A stretch of 64,000 nt of DNA from Pseudomonas frederiksbergensis (lineage in GTDB: Bacteria > Pseudomonadota > Gammaproteobacteria > Pseudomonadales > Pseudomonadaceae): NCBI RefSeq assembly GCF_003732705.1, contig NZ_MOBR01000007.1, positions 186,001 through 250,000 on the forward strand, written 5' to 3'. Shown here piece by piece: positions 1-7,330 of the stretch. Below the pieces are notes generated by a model. The model was given only the letters and a program-made list of their open reading frames with translations, did not search any database and was not told the origin of the DNA. A program made the position numbers and the translations under genes. How positions within the stretch are numbered: position 1 is the stretch's first letter; every line of letters starts with the position of its first letter.

Positions 1-950
1 AATTGCTCGACGCCGAGCGCCGGATGGCCAACACCGACTTGCCTCCGGTGTTGGTGGAAGGCGAAACCGGCACCGGCAAGGAACTGGTCGCCCGGGCGCT
101 GCACTTTGACGGTCCGCGGGCCAAGGGTCCGTTTATTGAATTCAACTGCGCATCGATCCCGTCCAATTTGGTGGAATCGGAACTGTTCGGCCACGAGAAA
201 GGCGCCTTCACCGACGCCAAGGATCGCCGGGTCGGGCTGGTGGAAGCCGCAGATGGCGGGACGCTGTTCCTCGATGAAGTCGGCGAGATGGACCTGTTGC
301 TGCAAGCCAAATTGCTGAAGCTGCTGGAGGACCGGACCATTCGCCGGGTGGGGTCGGTGAAAGAACGCAAAGTCGATTTGCGGGTGATCAGCGCCACCAA
401 TTGCAACCTGGAGCAGATGGTCCAGCAGGGCAAGTTCCGGCGTGACTTGTTCTTCCGCTTGCGGATCATCTCGATCAAGGTGCCGCGCCTGCACGCTCGC
501 GGTGAAGACGTGCTGTTGCTGGCCCGGCACTTCCTGGCGATCCACGGCAAACGCTATGGCAAACCGCACTTGTATTTCAGCGACCAGGCCGAAGAGTTGC
601 TGCTCAGCTACACCTGGCCCGGCAACGTGCGCGAGTTGCGCAACATGCTGGAGCAAACCGTGTTGCTGGCCCAGAGCGACACCATTGCCGCGCACCAATT
701 GAACGTCTGCCTAAGCCTGGTGGATGAACCGTTGGTCCTGCCCGAGACGCAATACTTCGAACCCCGGCCGAGCCACAACGTCGAATCGATGAACCTGCCG
801 GAAGTCGAGCGCGACATGGTGCGCAAGATGCTCGACAAGACCGACTGGAACGTCACCAAGTCTGCGCGCCTGCTGGGTCTGAGCCGCGACATGCTGCGTT
901 ACCGGATCGAAAAACTCGGCCTCGCACGGCCGGACAAGCGTCAGTGGTAG
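1..950 (+). CDS. sigma-54-dependent transcriptional activator (Fis-type), 5' end missing
   Basis: This is the C-terminal 315 residues of a bacterial enhancer-binding protein; the start lies outside the window. Visible parts, numbered in the fragment, are Walker A GETGTGKE (20-27), the sigma-54 contact loop GAFTDA (67-72), Walker B LFLDE (88-92), and a C-terminal Fis-type helix-turn-helix ([20 protein letters not shown]). The protein would remodel RNA polymerase-sigma-54 at -24/-12 promoters. The contact loop reads GAFTDA where the family consensus is GAFTGA; the Thr is kept. The missing N-terminus prevents naming the signal. Its targets are unknown, although sigma-54-type promoters occur upstream of the two hcp genes later in this window. 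The first complete codon begins at base 3. Confidence 0.93.
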   Translation, partial: LLDAERRMANTDLPPVLVEGETGTGKELVARALHFDGPRAKGPFIEFNCASIPSNLVESELFGHEKGAFTDAKDRRVGLVEAADGGTLFLDEVGEMDLLLQAKLLKLLEDRTIRRVGSVKERKVDLRVISATNCNLEQMVQQGKFRRDLFFRLRIISIKVPRLHARGEDVLLLARHFLAIHGKRYGKPHLYFSDQAEELLLSYTWPGNVRELRNMLEQTVLLAQSDTIAAHQLNVCLSLVDEPLVLPETQYFEPRPSHNVESMNLPEVERDMVRKMLDKTDWNVTKSARLLGLSRDMLRYRIEKLGLARPDKRQW

Positions 951-1071
951 GTGCATCGATTGACTGATGGTCGGTAATTTGTCAGAGGACGACGAGAGGT
1001 GGGTACGCTCGGTGGAAAATCCACGGAGGCTGTGCCTAACTGATTTTTCCCCTTTGATGGAGAAGCGGGCT

Positions 1072-1614
1072 ATGCGGCGTAGAGGGACGCAATTCTGGCT
1101 CTGGAGTAATCGCCAATTACACAGTCGCAGCCACGATGAGGTGTTGGCCGACGGTACGCAGATCGAGGTGCAGGCGCGGTTCAATCGTGAGCAGGTGACC
1201 CAAGTGTTCATCGGCGTGTATGCCCGCGATGGCGCTGCGCTGGCGGAAGAATTTTATGACCGCGAGGGCCATCCTTGTTTGGCGAAAGCCTTGGCATGGG
1301 GCTGCACGCGCGCCCAGGCGATCCTCACCACGGAGTCCGAATTCCGCGCCCCCCATCGCATTCAACGGACGGTGGGAGTGGTGCTGGATGATCCTTGCGA
1401 ACTGGCCCTGCGTCATATGGAAATGTCCGGGGAGGAGACGCTTCGACTCAAGCGTCAGGATGCCTGGGACGAGTACCTGAACGCCAAGCAAGCCGTGCTG
1501 GACATGATGCGTTCCAGCAAGGTGGACAGCGAGGTCTGGGAAACCCAGAAACGCCGCCTGCGCGACGCCATCGACCGCCGTGCGGCGCTGCGCCATACGT
1601 GGCCCTGCGACTGA
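1072..1614 (+). CDS. hypothetical protein (about 180 aa)
   Basis: I do not recognise the family. The start at 1072 has a GGAGAAG Shine-Dalgarno about 6 nt upstream; in-frame ATGs also exist at 1057 and 967, giving up to 215 aa. The predicted protein begins with a basic stretch (MRRRGTQFWLW), has a beta-rich middle, and ends in a charged helical segment rich in Lys and Arg. There is no signal peptide, membrane segment or obvious catalytic motif. It follows the sigma-54 activator on the same strand after a gap of about 120 bp and converges with the exported-protein gene that ends at 1618. Coding status rests on length, a good RBS and codon pattern. Confidence 0.6.
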   Translation: MRRRGTQFWLWSNRQLHSRSHDEVLADGTQIEVQARFNREQVTQVFIGVYARDGAALAEEFYDREGHPCLAKALAWGCTRAQAILTTESEFRAPHRIQRTVGVVLDDPCELALRHMEMSGEETLRLKRQDAWDEYLNAKQAVLDMMRSSKVDSEVWETQKRRLRDAIDRRAALRHTWPCD

Positions 1615-1617
1615 CAC

Positions 1618-2004
1618 TCAAGGCATCGCCTGTTCCTGACGGGTCAGGCAGGCCAGCAGGCACGAGGGGTCGAGCACCTCGTCGTTGACGTAGATCCCGC
1701 GTTCCGGATCGTAGGAACGGATAAACACCCGCACGTTGGCATCCGCCACGGTGGGCAGTTGCGAATCGTAGAACACGTGCTCGCTGGCAATCGGGATGAA
1801 GTCCTGAGGCGCGCTCGGGATGTAAGTGCGCGGCGGCACTGAGCTAAAGGTCGGCGGTGCCGGACGCGCGAAGGGCTGGTCAGGGCCGTAGTAGATCAAT
1901 GCACTGCTGGAACTCTCGGTCTGCATGGGACTTTCGTCCGCATGCACAGCGCTGGCGGCGTAGAGAAGGGCAATAAAGCACAGCGACAGTTCGGTTTGTT
2001 TCAT
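1618..2004 (-). CDS. exported hypothetical protein (128 aa)
   Basis: The start at 2004 gives a classical signal peptide (MKQTELSLCFIALLYAASAVHA) with cleavage expected after VHA; a longer in-frame start at 2043 would bury it. The mature part is about 106 residues, Pro- and Ser-rich near its start (FARPAPPTFSSVPPRTY), and ends in a short segment with two Cys (PSCLLACLTRQEQ) that could form a disulfide. No enzymatic motif is visible. It is probably a periplasmic or surface protein. It is transcribed alone, convergent with the upstream plus-strand gene and divergent from the methyltransferase gene. Function unknown. Confidence 0.65.
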   Translation of the reverse strand: MKQTELSLCFIALLYAASAVHADESPMQTESSSSALIYYGPDQPFARPAPPTFSSVPPRTYIPSAPQDFIPIASEHVFYDSQLPTVADANVRVFIRSYDPERGIYVNDEVLDPSCLLACLTRQEQAMP

Positions 2005-2181
2005 GGCGGCACCTGCGTATTCGGTTTTCCCGCATTTCCCCAAGGCTATTAACTATAGCTGCCGTGCGGACACGCGTTTGCGACGGTCCGATTACAAGAT
2101 CGCAACAAAGCCTTGATGTGGTTTCTCAAGTTGCTGATCTAGACTCGTGCGCGTCAATAAAATCGAGATCTGGAGTGCGCA

Positions 2182-2988
2182 ATGGACATGCCGACCCAAC
2201 AACAAGCCATCGCCAGCAACCGCGAGGCCTGGAACGATTCTGCAAGGCACCACAAAGACAAGCCCGAATGGCAGGCCGTGCTCAACGCCGTCAGTCAGAC
2301 TGATTTTTGCTGCATCGATGACACGTTGCGCGGTGTGTTGGAGCAGGTGGGCGTCGAGGGCAAGGACGTGGTGCAACTGGGCTGCAACAACGGCCGTGAA
2401 AGTCTTTCACTATTTGCCCTGGGCGCGCGGCGGGTGGTGGGGGTCGATCAGTCCGCAGCGTTTCTCGAACAGGCCCGGGAACTGACGGCGCGCTCGCCTC
2501 ATGCGGCTGAGTTCATCGAGGCGGATATCCATCACCTGCCAACGAAGTTGCACAACCGTTTCGACGTAGCGCTGATCACAATCGGTGTCTTGAACTGGAT
2601 GCCGGACATTGCCGAGTTCTTCCGGCACGTCGCGCAAACCCTCAAACCCGGCGGCGCGCTGGTGATCTACGAAACCCACCCGTTCCTGGAAATGCTCGAC
2701 CCCGAAGCCACCGACCCTTATCGCCTGGACAGCTCGTACTTTCGTAGCGAACCGTTCGTGCAGCATCAGCCGATCGTCTACGAAGGCAAAGTCGAACAAC
2801 CGGCGGCCGCGTCCTATTGGTTCGCCCACACCCTCGGCGCCATCTTCACCGGCGCCCTTGACGCCGGTTTGCAGATCAGCCACTTCAAGGAATACCCGCA
2901 TTCCAACCGCGAAGAGTTGTATGACCGGTATGAACGGCAGGTGGCACAGTTGCCGTTGTGTTTTACGTGGGTGGCGGTGAGGGTTTGA
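2182..2988 (+). CDS. class I SAM-dependent methyltransferase
   Basis: The 268-residue protein has the Rossmann-fold methyltransferase pattern. Motif I is VVQLGCNNGRESL (a GxNxG variant), followed by an acidic residue at the end of strand 2 (VVGVDQSAAFLEQA), then FIEADIHHLP and ALITIGVLNWMPDIAEFF, and a post-motif LKPGGALVIYETHPFLEML. These are typical of small-molecule methyltransferases of the UbiE/Methyltransf_11 type. The substrate cannot be inferred. It stands alone, with no co-oriented neighbour within an operon-like distance, and is followed by REP elements. The NNGRE in motif I is a recurring variant of this subfamily rather than obvious damage. Confidence 0.88.
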   Translation: MDMPTQQQAIASNREAWNDSARHHKDKPEWQAVLNAVSQTDFCCIDDTLRGVLEQVGVEGKDVVQLGCNNGRESLSLFALGARRVVGVDQSAAFLEQARELTARSPHAAEFIEADIHHLPTKLHNRFDVALITIGVLNWMPDIAEFFRHVAQTLKPGGALVIYETHPFLEMLDPEATDPYRLDSSYFRSEPFVQHQPIVYEGKVEQPAAASYWFAHTLGAIFTGALDAGLQISHFKEYPHSNREELYDRYERQVAQLPLCFTWVAVRV

Positions 2989-3015
2989 GCTGAAGAATGT
3001 GTTGCTTCGACTGAC

Positions 3016-3116
3016 GCCTTCGCGAGCAGGCTCGCTCCCACAAGGACCTAGACTGGGCACCGATTCTTGTGAACAACACAAAACCACTGTGGGAGCGAGC
3101 TTGCTCGCGATGGCGG
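3016..3116. repeat. REP doublet (inverted pair)
   Basis: Two inverted copies of the Pseudomonas REP core lie here: CGCGAGCAGGCTCGCTCCCACA at 3021-3042 and its reverse partner, the GTGGGAGCGAGCTTGCTCGC type, at 3087-3116. They are separated by about 45 bp. Such pairs form hairpins and are mobilised in trans by RAYT transposases; no RAYT gene is visible in this window. Confidence 0.88.
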
Positions 3117-3167
3117 CCTAACAGCCAACTGCAATGAAACGGATGTACTCATTCCCCTTCGGCAGGT

Positions 3168-3735
3168 CCTACAAGGAATTCAGTCTGGACGCCGATTTTG
3201 TGGACGACACCAATCCAACGTAGGAGCAAAGCTTGCTTGCGAAGGCAATCCCGAGGACGCCTTCGCGGGCAAGCCTCGCTCCTACAAGGAATTCGGTCCA
3301 GGCACAGATTTTGTGAACGACACACAACCATGTAGGAGCAAAGCTTGCTCGCGAAGGCCATTTCGAGGACGCCATCGCGGGCAAGCCTTGCTCCTACAAG
3401 GAATTCGGTCCAGGCACAGATTTTGTGAACGACACACAACCATGTAGGAGCAAAGCTTGCTTGCGAAGGCAATCCCGAGGACGCCTTCGCGGGCAAGCCT
3501 CGCTCCTACAAGGAATTCGGTCCAGGCACAGATTTTGTGAACGACACACAACCATGTAGGAGCAAAGCTTGCTCGCGAAGGCCATTTCGAGGACGCCTTC
3601 GCGGGCAAGCCTCGCTCCTACAAGGAATTCGGTCCAGGCACAGATTTTGTGAACGACACACAACCATGTAGGAGCAAAGCTTGCTCGCGAAGGCCATTTC
3701 GAGGACGCCATCGCGGGCAAGCCTTGCTCCTACAG
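3168..3735. repeat. five-copy 112-bp tandem array of REP doublets
   Basis: The segment consists of about five head-to-tail units of 112 bp (the first is about 113 bp). Each contains a GTAGGAGCAAAGCTTGC arm, a spacer, an inverted GGGCAAGCCTCGCTCCTAC-type arm, and a conserved filler (AATTCGGTCCAGGCACAG). Between arms the units carry one of two spacer types: A (GGCAATCCCGAGGACGCCTT) or B (GGCCATTTCGAGGACGCCAT). The order is A, B, A, a B/A hybrid, then B. The array fills the space between the methyltransferase gene and the last gene of the polysaccharide operon. Short reading frames in it are repeats of each other and are not genes. Confidence 0.93.
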
Positions 3736-3765
3736 AGGATCGGGTGTTACGCCTGACTTATCGTT

Positions 3766-4464
3766 TCAAGCCCCGGCCGTTGCCCCTGACACCACTGGCC
3801 GACCCGGTTTGCGCAGTGGGTCGAGGCGCGAGCCTTGGTAACGGGTTTCGCGGTAGAAGCGCCAGCGACCGCCGAACAGACCATGGACGTGAGTCACTCG
3901 GCCCTGTTCGTGGTAGCCCATGCGGATGTGCAGTTTCAGGGCTGGAATGTTATGGGTTTCGCAGACATCCACCACTTTGTTGCAGCCCTGGGCGGCCATG
4001 GCTTCCCAGAGGGCGACTTGAACATCCACCGACAGGCTGGTGCCGAAATAGGCGCGGGTCATTTCGCCACCGAACTCGAAGAACTCACCCGGCTTCACCG
4101 GGAACCAGCAGCCGTAATAGTGGCGGTCATGGTAATTCCGGATGCTACCCCAGATGAATCCGACGGCATGTCCTTCCTCGTCCAGGTACATGTGCCCAGT
4201 GTGGCCTTCGGCGGCGAGTTCGGCCATGGTCCCGACGCGATCACTGAAGTGCTTGGTGAACGCTATCGCGTTGTCTTCGGTAATGGTCACCTGACGCAAG
4301 CCGGAATAGGGCCGCAATTTGTGCGGCGGCACCGGAGTGACCAGATCGCGCTCCATCCACAGCAGCTCCCAATGGAAGTACACATAGCGTTTCCAGAAGG
4401 CCTGAAAGAGGTTGCCCAGACCTTTTTGCCTGATGCGTTCGCGCAGTTTTTCGATGACATTCAT
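3766..4464 (-). CDS. GNAT-like N-acetyltransferase, exopolysaccharide operon (copy 1)
   Basis: This 232-residue protein resembles GNAT acetyltransferases. It has a DxxxxYYxCWFPVKPGEFFEFGGE middle region and the family's late helix pattern (NIPALKLHIRMGYHEQG). It is a close paralogue of the product of 6552-7241: the two share long blocks such as WMERDLVTP, PPHKLRPY, GHTGHMYL and RETRY-GSRLD. It is the last gene of the polysaccharide operon, separated from the YdjC-like gene by about 110 bp. Its probable role is acyl modification of a sugar or sugar nucleotide in exopolysaccharide synthesis; this follows from context and fold, not from a known substrate. Confidence 0.82.
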   Translation of the reverse strand: MNVIEKLRERIRQKGLGNLFQAFWKRYVYFHWELLWMERDLVTPVPPHKLRPYSGLRQVTITEDNAIAFTKHFSDRVGTMAELAAEGHTGHMYLDEEGHAVGFIWGSIRNYHDRHYYGCWFPVKPGEFFEFGGEMTRAYFGTSLSVDVQVALWEAMAAQGCNKVVDVCETHNIPALKLHIRMGYHEQGRVTHVHGLFGGRWRFYRETRYQGSRLDPLRKPGRPVVSGATAGA

Positions 4465-4578
4465 GACGCTCTCCTTAGCCAGGGCCAGGGTGTTGTGGGG
4501 AGGCTTTTGATGGGTATAGATGAAGGTTGCAACTTCATGTCAAAGCGCCAGCTTTGAATGTGTTGCAATGTGTGTAAA

Positions 4579-5370
4579 TCATTCGAGTGCAGCGGTACCG
4601 GCCTGAAAATCCCTGCTCACGACCGCATAAGACACCCGCTCAATACCCGCAAGGCGCCGCTCTAGCACCTGCGTCAGCGACTCGCCGGGATTCAGATACG
4701 CATCACCAAAATCCGCCCCGAGCTGGTTCGGATGGGCGACGATTTCCAGCAGACCGTCGGTCGGCACGGGGGCGTTACGCAGGTCCACCGGCGTGCAGAC
4801 ATAGTCCGCCGTCGCCCCGGCCAATGTATGCAGGCGCCGATTGAGCAAACCCTTGAACACGCGTTTGGGCAGGCTCAGGTTTTGCCCAAGGTTGCGCGCC
4901 AGGCGCACAGCTACACCTTGCCGGGCGGCAAAGCGCGCGACGATCTCACCGATGGGCCAGATGTTATGCACGTGTTGGTGGGAATCGAGGTGGCTGGGGC
5001 GCACGCCGTTGTCCACGCAGCGTTGCCATTGCGCTTCGAGTTCGTCCATCACCGCTTCACGGTCCCGGCGATTGAGCCAGAGGGTATGGCGGGGCAGGTT
5101 GAGGTCAAACTCGCCCTGGCTGTCGCAGAACGTCGAGCGTTCGAGAATGCCCTGGCTCAACGGCCGGCCATAGGTGAGGTTGAAGTGCAAACCGATCCGC
5201 CCCTTGAGCAGCGGATGCTGGGCCATCAGGCACGCGGCTTCGAACGCCGGCATGTTGGCCATGGCCGTGGCGGAACTGATGACCCCGGCCTGGAAGGCGC
5301 CAAGGATCACTGCGTTTTCGCACGGGCTGAGGCCAAAATCGTCAGCGTTGACTATGACTTGGTGCGGCAT
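4579..5370 (-). CDS. ChbG/YdjC-family carbohydrate deacetylase
   Basis: The start at 5370 (MPHQVIVNADDFGLS) puts the family's N-terminal metal-binding NADDFG motif right at the N-terminus, as is usual; an upstream extension to 5523 would lie inside the neighbouring gene. The second signature, HLDSHQHVHNIWP, and a C-terminal AHPNQ complete the metal site. Family members deacetylate N-acetylated sugars (chitooligosaccharides, hopanoid precursors). The gene overlaps the upstream FemAB-like gene by 29 bp, which suggests translational coupling. In this operon it most likely trims or edits acetyl groups on the exopolysaccharide or its lipid-linked repeat. Length (263 aa) is normal for the family. 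Confidence 0.88.
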   Translation of the reverse strand: MPHQVIVNADDFGLSPCENAVILGAFQAGVISSATAMANMPAFEAACLMAQHPLLKGRIGLHFNLTYGRPLSQGILERSTFCDSQGEFDLNLPRHTLWLNRRDREAVMDELEAQWQRCVDNGVRPSHLDSHQHVHNIWPIGEIVARFAARQGVAVRLARNLGQNLSLPKRVFKGLLNRRLHTLAGATADYVCTPVDLRNAPVPTDGLLEIVAHPNQLGADFGDAYLNPGESLTQVLERRLAGIERVSYAVVSRDFQAGTAALE

Positions 5371-6547
5371 GTTCGCCCTCCGTGGTTTTTTCAATAGGCG
5401 CCTGAGGCGGGGTCGCCGGCGTAGAAACCGTGACCACCGCTGCTGCCCGTTTCTCTCGCCAGTTTTGCAAGACCGGCTTGAGCCGCTGCCAGACGCGCAA
5501 TGCCAAACCCAATACCAGCCCACTCGGCCGCCAGGAATAAAAACTCCAGCGCCAGTGCTCCAATTGCCCGGTCATGCGTTCGTGGAGTTGATGGCTGGAG
5601 TTTTCCAGGCTGACCCGCGAGGCATCGATCCAGCGCCAGTTGTCGTCCAGGCCCCAGCGAATCCACTCTTCGAGCAGCACTCGACCGCTGCCCAAGTCAG
5701 CGTACTGCGGCAGGAACGCCAGGTTGTAATCGTACAGCCGACCCTGTTCCAGCAAGCCGAGGCGATAGCTGATGCAGCGGCCGTCCAGCTCCAGTATCAC
5801 CACCCGCACCAGACCCCGGGCGGCGAGGGCGGTGAAGGCGCGGTCCATCCATCGTCGATGGCGTTCGTCGACGAAAATGCCGACGCCTTCATCGCCTTTC
5901 CAGCTCACCGCTTCGACTTCGCTGATGGCCTGCAACAGCGGGCCCATGGTCGCGGCGTCCGGGGTGATGCGCCGCACCTGGGCGCCACACGCGGCGATGC
6001 GTTTGCGCGCGCGACGCAGTTTGTAGCGCGGATCGCCCGAGACTTCCTGGCGATCCGCTTCGCTGATCAGGTGCACCGGCACCTTGCAACTGAGGCGCCG
6101 TTCACCGGTGGAGCTGTGAGCCATCCACACCGTCAGGGCACTTTCTTCGCCTGTAGGTTCGGACAACTCGTTGAGTTGCAACAACGCGTGGGGCAAGCGA
6201 CGGCGAATCACGATCAATGCCTTGCGGATACTTTCGGAATCCAGGCAGGCGAGCAGCGCCAGGCGATCGGTCAGCGGATAGCCGAGGTGATGCAACACCC
6301 GGAACGGCAACCCGCCAAAACGTTCGCGCGACGCCACCAACGGCAGGCATAGCGCCAGTTCATCACCCTGCCAGCCGAGCAGCACGTGCAGGCGTTCCCC
6401 ATCCTTGAGCGCCTGTTCCGCGGCGCCCAGCCAGGCCAAGGTGTTGAACGGCGTGTGGTCCGTCACTCGCAGGCGCAGTGCTTCATAAGCCACTGCCGGA
6501 AAGTCCGGGGCGCACAGTGAAGTGCACCATTGGAATCGCGTCGCCAT
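5342..6547 (-). CDS. FemAB/CelD-like GNAT-fold acyltransferase
   Basis: The product is 401 residues from the ATG at 6547 (MATRFQWCTSLC). It has the double-GNAT layout of the CelD/BcsL and FemAB group: a conserved SGDPRYKLRRARKRI stretch, VEAVSWKGDEGVGIF, a GNAT_6-type core (VVILELDGRCISYRLGLLEQGRLYDYNLAF) and the ISxASRVSLENSSHQLHERM-like tail. The C-terminus adds a basic, Pro- and Glu-rich tail without predicted structure. Such proteins accompany extracellular polysaccharide and cellulose clusters and probably acylate carbohydrate; substrates are generally unknown. It lies 4 bp downstream of the second acetyltransferase gene and overlaps the YdjC-like gene. Confidence 0.8.
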   Translation of the reverse strand: MATRFQWCTSLCAPDFPAVAYEALRLRVTDHTPFNTLAWLGAAEQALKDGERLHVLLGWQGDELALCLPLVASRERFGGLPFRVLHHLGYPLTDRLALLACLDSESIRKALIVIRRRLPHALLQLNELSEPTGEESALTVWMAHSSTGERRLSCKVPVHLISEADRQEVSGDPRYKLRRARKRIAACGAQVRRITPDAATMGPLLQAISEVEAVSWKGDEGVGIFVDERHRRWMDRAFTALAARGLVRVVILELDGRCISYRLGLLEQGRLYDYNLAFLPQYADLGSGRVLLEEWIRWGLDDNWRWIDASRVSLENSSHQLHERMTGQLEHWRWSFYSWRPSGLVLGLALRVWQRLKPVLQNWREKRAAAVVTVSTPATPPQAPIEKTTEGEHAAPSHSQR

Positions 6548-6551
6548 CAGG

Positions 6552-7241
6552 TCAGGTCGCCTCTGCTGCAACAGGGGCCGGCGTCGGTTTGCGCAAGGCA
6601 TCCAGACGTGAACCGCTGTAGCGGGTTTCGCGGTACAAGCGCCAGCGGCCAAATAGCTCGTAGACGTTCATGATCCGCCCTTGCTCCTTGTAGCCCATGC
6701 GAATGTGCAGCTTGAGCGCCGGGATATTGTGGTATTCACAGACATCCACCACTTTGTTGCAGCCTTGATCGGCCATGGCTTTCCACAGGTTCAGTTGAAA
6801 ATCCACCGACAGCGTGGTGCCCCAGTAGGCGCGGATCTGCTCACCGCCGAATTCGAAGAACTCGCCAGCCTTCACCGGAAACCAGCAGCCGTAATAGTGA
6901 CGGTCGTGGTAATTGCGTTTGCTGCCCCAGATGAAGGCCACGGCATCGCCGTCTTCATTGAGGTACATGTGCCCGGTATGCCCTTCGTTCGCCAGCTCGG
7001 CCATGGTGCCCACGCGATCACCGAAGTGTTTGCCGAAGGCAATCGCGTTTTGCGCGGTGATGGTTTCCAGGCGCAGCGGCGTGTAGGGCCGCAGTTTATG
7101 CGGCGGGATCGGGGTGACCAGGTCGCGCTCCATCCAGATCAGTTCCTGATGGGAAAACACGTAGTGCTTCCAGATTTTCCCGAGGGTGGCGCGCAGGCCT
7201 TTTTGTCTAATGTGTTCGCTGAGTTTTTTCAAAATACTCAT
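6552..7241 (-). CDS. GNAT-like N-acetyltransferase, exopolysaccharide operon (copy 2)
   Basis: This 229-residue protein is a paralogue of the 3766-4464 product. They align from the first residues (a ...KLSEHIRQKGL-like N-terminus) to the last helix, with the same GNAT-type pattern (NIPALKLHIRMGYKEQG). Its ATG at 7239-7241 overlaps the stop codon of the tiny upstream ORF by 4 nt (ATGA), so it is probably translated by coupling. The two copies bracket the FemAB-like and YdjC-like genes. This suggests duplication followed by specialisation for different sugars or positions. No membrane segments are predicted, so it is probably cytoplasmic. Confidence 0.82.
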   Translation of the reverse strand: MSILKKLSEHIRQKGLRATLGKIWKHYVFSHQELIWMERDLVTPIPPHKLRPYTPLRLETITAQNAIAFGKHFGDRVGTMAELANEGHTGHMYLNEDGDAVAFIWGSKRNYHDRHYYGCWFPVKAGEFFEFGGEQIRAYWGTTLSVDFQLNLWKAMADQGCNKVVDVCEYHNIPALKLHIRMGYKEQGRIMNVYELFGRWRLYRETRYSGSRLDALRKPTPAPVAAEAT

Positions 7242-7330
7242 GGTATGTACTCCTGACGGGATCGGCCGTGGGTGGAGTGATGCAACGCGCGGCGACAGGC
7301 CTGCGCGGCAAAGTATTCGATGACGGTCAT
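7238..7330 (-). CDS. 30-aa translationally coupled small ORF
   Basis: The reading frame encodes MTVIEYFAAQACRRALHHST... (30 residues). Its ATG (7330-7328) overlaps the TGA of the glycoside-hydrolase-like gene by 4 nt, and its own TGA (7240-7238) overlaps the ATG of the acetyltransferase by 4 nt. Without it the two large genes would be separated by 85 bp, unlike most of this operon. Two exact 4-nt overlaps in one short frame argue that it is translated, either as a coupling leader or as a real small protein. The N-terminal half could form an amphipathic helix; the C-terminal half is basic. Confidence 0.5.
   Translation of the reverse strand: MTVIEYFAAQACRRALHHSTHGRSRQEYIP

Noticed and set aside
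3168..3735. Possible CRISPR array
   Set aside because: Repeats are contiguous 112-bp units with no unique spacers, and each unit contains inverted REP arms; there are no cas genes.
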